In this document: positions 1 to 7,052 of the stretch, piece after piece
Numbering within the stretch: the first letter of the stretch is position 1
Layout of the letters: every line of letters begins with the position of its first letter
DNA from: Hamiltosporidium magnivora
Taxonomy: Eukaryota; Microsporidia; Dubosqiidae
Length of the DNA stretch: 15,384 nt
Assembly: GCA_004325065.1 (NCBI GenBank)
Contig: PITI01000282.1
Location: 1 to 15,384 of the forward strand
Direction: 5' to 3'
The notes under the pieces: generated by a model
What the model saw: only the letters and a program-made list of their open reading frames with translations
Databases searched by the model: none
Told to the model about the DNA's origin: nothing
Position numbers and translations under genes: made by a program

Positions 1-375
1 TAAAAGCCGGGAGAGCTAAGTAGCAGGTTATCCCTGTTGGTATGACATTGCACTGTCTAGGTGGACCCCATGTAAGTCTCTGAAATATATCTTAGCTAGA
101 AGTTTATTGGGTTCAGAAAGTGTAGAGTAAGTGGGAATGCTGCATAGTCTTGGGGGAGCCCAGGGGGGGGCTTCGGCCTTCGATCACACTCCATGCAACG
201 GACATTAACGAACTCCGGGCAACTGCCTCGCCTATTAATATGGTTTTACACACCTGGTAGATGAAAGGCTTTGGGACGTAGATATCGCAGGGATTACCGA
301 TGGAGTGTAGGGGTAGCAGTTATTTATGTTAAACCTAGAACTGCGTTAATGTCATGAAAACAAATATAACACTTG
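1..375 (-). repeat. Dispersed repeat, copy A (GC-rich, truncated by window edge)
   Basis: The reverse complement of this segment aligns along nearly its whole length with ~5761-6126. Matching blocks in the same order include CCCAAAGCCTTTC, TTAATGTCCGTT, GAACC(C/G)AATA(A/G)ACTT, GACTTACATGG, GTGCAAT and CGGCTTTT/TGGCTTTT. By eye about two thirds to three quarters of bases agree, with few length changes, so the two are old copies of one element. This copy is much richer in G+C than its surroundings and contains the run G163-G170. No open frame is shared by both copies, so the repeat is probably non-coding: an LTR, a transposon end, or a structured RNA-derived repeat. Its family is not recognised. 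The homology reaches base 1, so the element may continue outside the window. Confidence 0.75.
167..180 (+). other. UUCG-tetraloop hairpin inside repeat copy A
   Basis: Bases 167-171 (GGGGC) can pair with 176-180 (GCCTT) around the loop TTCG at 172-175, giving a C(UUCG)G tetraloop with three Watson-Crick and two G-U pairs when read as plus-strand RNA. The G-U pairs work only in this orientation. Such stable loops are common in structured RNAs, but one short hairpin in a G-rich run may be chance. Confidence 0.35.
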
Positions 376-582
376 CCACTACTTTAAAAAGATGTGATAC
401 TTTTAATTAAAGTAATTTCACTTAATCAAAATTTCTTAAACTTTTAAAAAAATAAATTCAGATTGAAACTTATATTGGTAAAAACAAAATTATTTTAAAG
501 AAATCAAAGATTTATATTTAAATTACAAGTAATATAAATTTATATTTCAATTTATTTGAATAAAATTATTTGTAATTTTTTT
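376..582. other. AT-rich spacer downstream of the 680-aa gene
   Basis: This is AT-rich sequence between repeat copy A and the end of the coiled-coil gene. Apart from the AATAAA signal listed separately I see nothing in it. Confidence 0.6.
551..556 (-). promoter_or_regulatory. Probable polyadenylation signal AATAAA for the 680-aa gene
   Basis: Read on the minus strand this is AATAAA, 27 bases beyond the TAA stop at 583-585. Position and sequence fit a eukaryotic poly(A) signal, but in DNA this AT-rich such hexamers also arise by chance. Confidence 0.4.
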
Positions 583-2625
583 TTATATTTTTCGTATTTC
601 CATATCTTTTTTTAAATCTTCAATTATAAATTGTGCATTTTTCTTTTTAGAAAGTTTTTGAACTAAATTTTCAATTATTTCTTGTAAATTTTGTATTTTT
701 AATTTCATTTTTTCATTTTCTTTTGCAAGAATTGTGTTTCGAGTATTAAGTTGTTTAAATTCATTTGTAAATTCTTCTTTTATACTTTTTAATATATCTG
801 TTCCTTTATCAATATAAGTCTCTAAATCTTTAGTATAAAATATATTTTTCAAATATTCTAAAGTTTTTAATTTTTCTTTAATTAGATCATATTCACTTTG
901 TAATTTACATACCTGTTGGTCTTTCTCGTTTATTTCCAGTTTCAATTTATTATTTACTGATCCGTAATTATTTATTTTTTTATTAAATTCTTTTTCTAAT
1001 TTTGAAATATATTTTAGATGAATAGAATTTTTATAGTTAAGAATATCTTTTATCCAATCAAACAAGGATAAATAATTTTTTGTTTCTAAAATTTGATTTA
1101 AATTGGAAATAAGCAAATCTTTATTTTTTTTATACTTTTTTTTAGATTCTATTGTTTCTAATATTTTATCTGTTTTAAATAAATTTGTTAAAAATTCTTT
1201 TATCATTTCTTTTTCAAATTTGAAAGTTTCTTTGTATTCTTCAGTAAATTTTTCTTTTAAACAGAAAAATAATTCTGTTATCATCAGTTTTATTTCTTTA
1301 ATAGATTTTACTTTTTTTTTACTTTCAAAACCAAATAAATTATAAATATTTTTCAAACTTAATAATATTTCTTCTAATATGTTATTTTCGGGTTCATTTA
1401 ATTTTTCTATTTCAATTGAGTTATTTTTTGGTAGACGCGGTTTATAATTTTCATTTTTTTTATGACTTTGTTTTGTATTAATCAATCCGTGGTTGTCTTT
1501 ATCCTTTGATATTCCCGAGCATTCAATATAATTTTCATTTTCTATTGAATTTATCAAATTGTAGTTGTCTTTATCCTTTGATATCCCCGAGAATTCAATA
1601 TAATTTTCATTTTCTATTGGATTTATCAAATTGTAGTTGTTTTCATTATTTATTATTTCAGGGCATTCAATATAATTTTCATTTTCTATTGGATTTATCA
1701 AATTGTAGTTGTTTTCATTATTTATTATGTCTGGGCATTCAATATCATTTTTATAGTTTAATATTTTATTTTCTTCAATATTTTTTAAAGGTAATTTTTT
1801 TTCATTTTCAAAATTAGAATTATTTATATTTTGAAATTCACAGAATTCTTCATTTTTTTCTGATGAAATTCCCTTTCGATTGGCTTTTTCATTTTCATAC
1901 ATTTCTTTACTTTCCTTTATTTTTACAGATAAATTTTTTTTAAACTTTTTTTCTTTACAAATTTTATGATTTAAATCATAATTTGATGATAAAGAAGATA
2001 AATGGCTAAAACTATTCGTTTCTTCTTTAGTAAAATCAATTATTGAATTTAATGAATTGGATTCGTAAATAATTTCATTCAATTCAAATGTTTTTGTTGA
2101 TAAATCATAATTTCTATTGATTATTTTTACTTCAGTTTCACCTTTTTTTTCTTTAAATACTTCCCTATCAGATATCATCATAGCAATATTCTTTCCATTT
2201 CCATTTGTATTTATTTCAAAATTATTATTTTTTTCAATTCTATTTTCATTTATTTCCAATTTATTATTTGCCCGCATATCAAATTTAGTATTTTCTCCAA
2301 TTATATTTTCCTGCTTTTCTTTAGAAATAAAAAATTTATTTTGGTTAAATTCTTCAGTTTCTTTACAATTTGTATCAATTAAATTATTACTTTGATTAGA
2401 TATTTCAATAAGACTTTCCAATTCAAAAGTATTTCCTTGCTTAATATTTACTTCTAAAATATTTTCTTTTTCACTAAAATTCTCATCATTTTCTCTAATT
2501 AGAGCACTATTTACATTGTAATTTGTATTTTTGGAAGTTTTATATTCTGATGGATTTATTTCTTCTCTTTTTAGTTTTTTTGGTGTGTGTATTAATATAC
2601 TTCTTAATGATTGTCGCCTTTTCAT
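583..2625 (-). CDS. Asn/Lys/Glu-rich coiled-coil protein with 24-aa tandem repeats, function unknown
   Basis: A single open frame encodes 680 residues with a strong Asn/Lys/Glu/Ile bias. I do not recognise the family. The N-terminus (1-20) is very basic and holds an RRxS basophilic-kinase consensus (RRQS), a minimal CDK-type site TPKK and a KKLKR stretch that could be a nuclear localisation signal. Residues ~20-290 are low complexity and probably disordered. Residues ~291-388 are about four tandem copies of a 24-residue unit around NENYIECPEIINNENNYNLI. Residues ~415-535 look helical, and ~538-665 have heptad-like coiled-coil character. There is no signal peptide or membrane segment, so it is probably intracellular, perhaps nuclear or cytoskeletal. 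The ATG is supported by CCC at -15 to -13. A disordered N-terminal half with repeats and a C-terminal coiled coil recalls scaffold or kinetochore proteins, but this is only architecture. Coding status is secure; function is open. Confidence 0.85.
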   Translation of the reverse strand: MKRRQSLRSILIHTPKKLKREEINPSEYKTSKNTNYNVNSALIRENDENFSEKENILEVNIKQGNTFELESLIEISNQSNNLIDTNCKETEEFNQNKFFISKEKQENIIGENTKFDMRANNKLEINENRIEKNNNFEINTNGNGKNIAMMISDREVFKEKKGETEVKIINRNYDLSTKTFELNEIIYESNSLNSIIDFTKEETNSFSHLSSLSSNYDLNHKICKEKKFKKNLSVKIKESKEMYENEKANRKGISSEKNEEFCEFQNINNSNFENEKKLPLKNIEENKILNYKNDIECPDIINNENNYNLINPIENENYIECPEIINNENNYNLINPIENENYIEFSGISKDKDNYNLINSIENENYIECSGISKDKDNHGLINTKQSHKKNENYKPRLPKNNSIEIEKLNEPENNILEEILLSLKNIYNLFGFESKKKVKSIKEIKLMITELFFCLKEKFTEEYKETFKFEKEMIKEFLTNLFKTDKILETIESKKKYKKNKDLLISNLNQILETKNYLSLFDWIKDILNYKNSIHLKYISKLEKEFNKKINNYGSVNNKLKLEINEKDQQVCKLQSEYDLIKEKLKTLEYLKNIFYTKDLETYIDKGTDILKSIKEEFTNEFKQLNTRNTILAKENEKMKLKIQNLQEIIENLVQKLSKKKNAQFIIEDLKKDMEIRKI
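1463..1757 (-). repeat. 72-bp in-frame tandem repeat (about four copies, 24 aa each)
   Basis: The block beginning ATTCAATATAATTTTCATTT recurs at 1521, 1593 and 1665, exactly 72 bp apart, with a variant copy at 1737. The two copies spanning 1593-1736 are almost identical over the shared half. The units alternate between an NNENNYNLI version and a KDKDNYNLI version. The period is a multiple of three, so copy number can change without breaking the frame. Near-identity of adjacent units suggests recent duplication. Confidence 0.9.
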
Positions 2626-2637
2626 TTTTTAGTCTAA

Positions 2638-2640
2638 GGG
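2638..2640 (-). promoter_or_regulatory. Microsporidian CCC start-proximal signal (680-aa gene)
   Basis: On the minus strand the triplet CCC lies at -15 to -13 of the ATG, followed by TTAGACTAAAAA and the start codon. It is a rare C-run in an AT-rich flank, and all four genes in the window have an equivalent, which supports this start. Confidence 0.6.
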
Positions 2641-5127
2641 TTGCATAAAATTAAAAATCTTTTTTAAAAAAAAAAGGAAATAAAAAATTTTATAAGAAAG
2701 TTTTATATTTTCTTTGAAAGTTAGATAAATTGAATTATTAATTTGTTATCTGAGTACATCTTAGTATGTTGGTATTAGATTATTGGGAAATTGTTATGAT
2801 ATTAATTAATTTATTATTGTATGACATAATTATATTTGGAAATAGGAATTTTAGTTAGTGGAATTATGAAACCCTAGTTGATAAAATATTAGTACATTAG
2901 AAGATAGAAGCATGACATAATGGAGAATAGAGAAAGATATTTAAGGAGGTACAGGCTCTCCGAGAAGTATGGCATCATCTAGTAGTAGATAATATATTTA
3001 CTTTAATGAAGGAAAGTAAACAAGTAAGAATTATTTTGTTTTAAAATAATTTGGGTAGTTTCAATTGCAAAGAATTTATCTATAGAATTAGATAGATCTG
3101 ATGGATATGCAATATTTTTTTTAAATAAAGGCAAACCTTTTTTTTATTTTATTCTAGAGTTAATTAACTCACCAATATCAAAATGGAAAATTGATATATC
3201 AGTAAAATTGACAAAAGGATGAAATAAAGTGATGTAATGTAAAATTTAATTGTTTAATATATTACATTTATATCATTTTTTAGGTATTCATAGGTTGTGG
3301 AATAATAAGCACATTAGAAACTATCTGTTTGTTAATGAGTTTGTAGAAGAGATGTGAAAATCATTTCTGACGTTTTGATGGGATATAAACTCACTGGATC
3401 TATAAGCCAATCTTCTATAATCCCGTGTTCTAACAGATTAGAAAAAACAAATGGAAGACTTCCATTGATCATCGACACTGAGAAGTAAAATAGGAATAGA
3501 ATAAGTAAGTAAGTGTTGAAAAAACTAACCTTTCCGCTTATTATAATTCTTTGAAAAGGTGAAAAATCAATTTTAAATCAAAAGAGAATTTTTTTTATTA
3601 GACTCTAAACCTCAATGTTTTATTTGACCATATATTTATTTCTATGGTTTATAAAATTCAAAGGGAAATGTTTTCTGTTAGAATTGAATATTTAATGTTA
3701 TAGTTTATAAGTATCTTTATACAGTTTTTTAGTTTTTAAACCTGTGAAAATTATGTTTCCTACCACATACTTCGTTCATGTTTAATAAAAAAATTCTTCA
3801 GGAAAGATATATTTATTCAAAACATATTAAATTTATATTTATCCTTGGCCAATAAATTACTTATCTTTGATTATCATATCTAACAATGTCAGATAAGTCA
3901 ATGTAGATAATATCAGGAGGTAATTGAATGAAAGGATAACGAATTATACAACTTGAAGCACATTTACAAAGAATAAATATGTATTGAATTAAAAAATAAT
4001 AGCAAAGGTAATTTGTGTATATTTGCGTGAAGCTGAAAAACTAACCTATCAAAAGAAAATTTTCTTTGGAACGCCTATAATTTGGCAAAACTATGTATGG
4101 TTCATCGTTGGATTGTGTTCTATCCGTAGTGAAAGTGCGAGCTATTAAATAAATGAATCTGAGTATATTTATATTAGAATTATTATATGTTCTTGGTAAA
4201 TATTGTTTATTTATTCATCGATATGAATTTATTTTTGGAGAAATATTTTTCAAAGATGAAAAAATTTATTTCAGAATTATTATCAATATAGCAATTATAT
4301 TTAGACTTCTAAATAAGAATATCAAAAAATAATTAAATCTTAAAATGCTCAAACAATTTAATTGATTATTTTTTCAAATGGTTTCATGTATAATCATGCC
4401 TCTTCATAACACAAAACATCGAAACGATTTTGTTAAAGATTTTTTAAATCTGAAAACTAGTAGAAATAAATATTCTAAAAACAACTTATATATTTTTATT
4501 AGAAATTTTAAGAAATGCTGGCCGAGCTATAAATCTTTTTGAAAGAAAATCTATTATTCACAATATGTTTATTTTATTATTTTTAATAGAATATTAAAAC
4601 AGGTAAATAAGATTATTTTCGAGTTTTAAAGGTAAGAAGAATTATATTTCGTTTTAGAATATTGTGGGAAAAAATATAAATGTAAATATTCCAACCAGAA
4701 AAATCTATTTTTCATTTATTTCACACATAATACATCATATTGTGAGCGTAAAAGTTAAATTAAGTTAAATTGAATCAATAAGCTTAAAAAACAAAAATTT
4801 AAATTCATATTTTACTAGAAAAATGTTTTAATTCGTCCAAATGAGTGCGAATCTTTTGTGTTTTAATTCATTTTTTAGTTTTATAATTGATAATATATTC
4901 ATTTGACTTAAATTTCGCCTTTTTAGAGTAATATATGTCCGTACTAATATAATAGATCAATTAAAATTAACAAAAAAATAAATATTGTAAATTAATCGGT
5001 TCAAATTAATTGAATTAAAAAATTTTGTAAAATTCTGATATTATAATATTATGGTTATTACACATTTTATAAATTTAGAAAATTTAATTCTAAAATTATT
5101 ACAAAAATTTAGGAACCAATAATTTAA
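2641..5127. other. Long AT-rich spacer, no recognisable gene
   Basis: About 2.5 kb of AT-rich sequence has stops in all frames and no open frame with family resemblance. Two short stretches on the plus strand look slightly more codon-like, ~3305-3490 and ~4010-4147, and may be worn remains of mobile elements, but I could not assign either. There is no tRNA-like, rRNA-like or tandem-repeat structure that I can support. Confidence 0.6.
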
Positions 5128-5622
5128 TTAAAGTTGCCCACAATCAGAAATAGAAATCTTGCAGCCTTCCTTTACCTTTCCACTTTGAGATCCATATTTT
5201 TCAATCACTTTAACAACATCCATTCCTGATTCAACTTCACCAAAAACAACATGCTTACCATCCAACCATGGTGTTTTTGCCGTTGTAATGAAAAACTGTG
5301 ATCCATTGGTATGTGGACCCGCATTTGCCATAGAAAGCATGCCTGGTTTGGTATGCTTTAGTTGAAAATTTTCATCATTAAATTTTCTTCCATAAATACT
5401 AGCACCGCCTGTTCCATCGTGATTTGTAAAATCACCACCTTGAATCATAAAATCAGGAATAATTCTATGAAACGTTGAATCTTTATATGTCATGCCTTTT
5501 TCGCCCGTACATAAACACCTAAAGTTCTCGACAGTCTTTGGTACAACATCATCGCGCAAATTTATAACGATTCTTCCTAGTTGTTTCTCGTTACAGCTCA
5601 CATCAAAAAATACTTTTACCAT
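5128..5622 (-). CDS. CPR1: Cyclophilin A-type peptidyl-prolyl cis-trans isomerase
   Basis: The 164-aa protein is a complete single-domain cyclophilin, the length of yeast Cpr1 or human CypA, with no signal peptide or extra domain, so it is expected in the cytosol and/or nucleus. It catalyses cis-trans isomerisation of Xaa-Pro bonds in folding client proteins. The signature [16 protein letters not shown] (51-66) and the segment [20 protein letters not shown] (109-128) are intact. All active-site residues are present: R53, F58, M59, Q61, A99, F111, L120 and H124, plus W119, the tryptophan that marks cyclosporin A binding. The minus-strand ATG follows CCCCC at -10 to -6, and there is no intron. 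Repeat copy B begins only about 140 bp upstream, so the promoter must be short or lie partly in that repeat. The gene symbol follows the yeast orthologue. Family assignment is essentially certain. Confidence 0.97.
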   Translation of the reverse strand: MVKVFFDVSCNEKQLGRIVINLRDDVVPKTVENFRCLCTGEKGMTYKDSTFHRIIPDFMIQGGDFTNHDGTGGASIYGRKFNDENFQLKHTKPGMLSMANAGPHTNGSQFFITTAKTPWLDGKHVVFGEVESGMDVVKVIEKYGSQSGKVKEGCKISISDCGQL

Positions 5623-5627
5623 ATGTA

Positions 5628-5632
5628 GGGGG
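5628..5632 (-). promoter_or_regulatory. Microsporidian CCC start-proximal signal (cyclophilin)
   Basis: A run of five C on the minus strand occupies -10 to -6 of the cyclophilin ATG. It is the strongest of the four C/G-triplet signals in the window and fixes the start used here. Confidence 0.65.
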
Positions 5633-5760
5633 CTTAGATAAAAAAATATAAATTATTTCTTTCAAATAGGAATTAAAAATCGTTTTTCAAATATTTTTTT
5701 TCTTCAAAATTAATACATGAAAAAAATATTTTTTATTTGACAACTATCATACCCCTATTG

Positions 5761-6126
5761 AAGTGATATATTTTATTTTGTTTTCATTACATAAACGGAA
5801 TTTTAGATTTGGAATAGATGACTGCTCTTTCGATAGTCCATTAGCATTCTTTAGTATCCCAAAGCCTTTCGTCTAACATGCGTGTAGAACCGGTTTAATG
5901 GGCAAGGCACCTGTCTGGTGTTTGTTAATGTCCGTTACCAGGTGTGTGGTTTCGAGTTGAAACCCAAATTAGGCAACTCGAAATTAACAAAAATCTAACC
6001 TACTCATTATTTTTCGAACCGAATAGACTTCCTCTTAGGATATATCTCGGCGACTTACATGGAGAACACTTTAACGTGCAATACCATACGAATAGAATCT
6101 GCACTTGGTTTTCCTGGCTTTTTGCA
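5761..6126 (+). repeat. Dispersed repeat, copy B (inverted relative to copy A)
   Basis: This segment aligns with the reverse complement of 1-~375. Shared blocks run from TTTTCATTACATAAACGG (here ~5780), through CCCAAAGCCTTTCGTCTA and TTAATGTCCGTT, to GACTTACATGG and the CTGGCTTTTTG end near 6125. Copy B is more AT-rich than copy A, as if drifting towards the genome composition. A 74-codon open frame starting at 5944 lies inside it, but the aligned part of copy A has stops and a one-base length change, so I do not call it a gene. The element lies between cyclophilin and POP4. Family unknown. Confidence 0.75.
5950..5983 (+). repeat. Perfect 10-bp inverted repeat in repeat copy B
   Basis: TTTCGAGTTG at 5950-5959 is the exact reverse complement of CAACTCGAAA at 5974-5983, with a 14-base loop. 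The position corresponds, within a few bases of the alignment, to the G-rich hairpin region of copy A, although the sequences differ. Confidence 0.6.
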
Positions 6127-6536
6127 ATTTATGTATATATTTGTTCATTGAGACGTCAATTCTTCTAAGCCGAGTCAAAAAGACTAGGTTTCTATGTATT
6201 TACATGGTAATCATCTACAGGTTCAGTTATAGTCACCAATCTAGTTACATCTTCAACTACAAACATCTTTGTAAAAAGGTTGCACGATTTTTTTGGTTTT
6301 TTCCTACTTATGCAAAGCTCAATAGAAGATCCAAAAACTTAGATTGGTTTGCATTCCTTCAAAAATTTAAAAAATAATTTTCATACCAATTTTATATAGT
6401 CTTTTCCAAATGAATAGTTGTTAGTGTGTTCATTCCACTCTACTATCGAAAAAATGAAATAATTATTTCTATAAAAAAATATTTGATAATTAAAAAGCTA
6501 TAGCACAAATTTTTATGCAATCTAAAATAAAATATT
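6127..6536. other. Spacer between repeat copy B and the POP4-like gene
   Basis: About 410 bases of AT-rich sequence. An open frame of 90 codons begins at 6105 on the plus strand, but it has no upstream CCC/GGG signal, no family resemblance and overlaps the repeat. No other feature is seen; no AATAAA follows the POP4-like stop closely. Confidence 0.5.
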
Positions 6537-7046
6537 TTATTTTTTAAAAAATCTGTTTTTCTTTAATCTGTTACCAAACAAATAATAATCTACATTGTCG
6601 TGTGTAAATACAAAATTATTAATACTTTTTGGATATTTTTTTATTTTGTTCAGTATATCAATCATTACAAACAAGTTTTCTCGTTCTTCAATAACAATGC
6701 CTTCACACCTTTTATTTTCTTTTTTAAATTTTAAAAAGGCACCCGTAAGTTCTGCTTTGTATAATACCGGCAAAAAGAGTGTTGGTGATAAATTTCCTTT
6801 CATTTCTTTTATATACTCAGTATGCAATACATTTATTTCTGTGAATTGGTCATATGTCAATCCATCATAATTTAAATTTACAATTCCTCTTTTTTCATTT
6901 TGTTTTTCATTTTGTTTTTCATTTTTTATAAAATCGGAATTCAAAAAAAATGTTGTGTTGAAGTTATTTAAAGTTTCAGAAGGTGGTAATTTTGAATTTA
7001 TGTGTTGTTCAATGTTATAATCGAAATTCTCTATTTTTTTGTACAT
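6537..7046 (-). CDS. POP4: RNase P/MRP protein subunit, POP4/Rpp29 family
   Basis: The 169-aa protein matches the Rpp29/Pop4 pattern in its C-terminal half. Residues ~94-169 carry LYKAELTGAFLKF, then GIVIEERENLFVMI, KKYPKSINNFVF and a final DYYLFGNRLKKNRF. These correspond in order to the family's L-K-A-[DE]-L-x-G-A strand, the G-I-x-x-E-T/R-x-x-x-F strand, the I-P-K turn and the I-x-G-x-[KR]-[FL] end of its Sm-like beta barrel. The preceding helix (LTYDQFTEINVLHTEYIKEM, 63-82) occupies the place of the family's helix before the barrel. The protein would bind RNase P RNA in tRNA 5' processing and RNase MRP RNA in pre-rRNA processing, in the nucleus or nucleolus. Residues 42-53 are a low-complexity NEKQ repeat. 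It is shorter than human or yeast orthologues, as expected for microsporidia. The start is supported by GGG at -6 to -4. Identification rests on pattern only. Confidence 0.8.
   Translation of the reverse strand: MYKKIENFDYNIEQHINSKLPPSETLNNFNTTFFLNSDFIKNEKQNEKQNEKRGIVNLNYDGLTYDQFTEINVLHTEYIKEMKGNLSPTLFLPVLYKAELTGAFLKFKKENKRCEGIVIEERENLFVMIDILNKIKKYPKSINNFVFTHDNVDYYLFGNRLKKNRFFKK
6888..6923 (-). repeat. Three 12-bp repeats (NEKQ NEKQ NEKR) in the POP4-like gene
   Basis: Three nearly identical 12-bp units encode NEKQ, NEKQ and NEKR at residues 42-53, just before the conserved region. This looks like a slippage-prone in-frame microrepeat that lengthens a linker without touching the RNA-binding barrel. 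Confidence 0.8.
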
Positions 7047-7049
7047 TTA

Positions 7050-7052
7050 CCC
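7050..7052 (-). promoter_or_regulatory. Microsporidian GGG start-proximal signal (POP4-like gene)
   Basis: On the minus strand GGAGGGTAA precedes the ATG, with GGG at -6 to -4. This is the GGG variant of the triplet that the other three genes carry as CCC, closer to the start than in the others. Confidence 0.55.

Noticed and set aside
1..360. Possible rRNA fragment: GTGTAGAGTAAGTGGGA resembles a large-subunit rRNA motif, and the reverse strand has CAGGGATAAC.
   Set aside because: The two motifs are on opposite strands, their flanks do not match rRNA, and the aligned repeat copy B does not conserve either, as real rRNA would.
1463..1757. CRISPR-like regular spacing of identical blocks.
   Set aside because: The 72-bp units are contiguous, in frame inside a eukaryotic CDS, and have no variable spacers.
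1103..2395. Plus-strand open frames at 1103-1345, 1506-1817 and 2117-2395.
   Set aside because: They are antisense to the 680-aa gene and are Phe/Ser/Leu-rich products of its Asn/Lys/Glu codons read backwards.
5945..6015. tRNA B-box-like GGTTTCGAG / reverse GGTTCGAAA motifs in repeat copy B.
   Set aside because: No A box, anticodon stem or cloverleaf could be built around them; the 10-bp inverted repeat explains one of them.
5944..6377. Two overlapping plus-strand open frames (5944-6168 and 6105-6377).
   Set aside because: The first lies in repeat copy B and is not kept open in copy A; neither has a CCC/GGG signal or a recognisable family.
6595..6870. 91-codon plus-strand open frame.
   Set aside because: Antisense to the POP4-like gene, whose conserved pattern explains the region.
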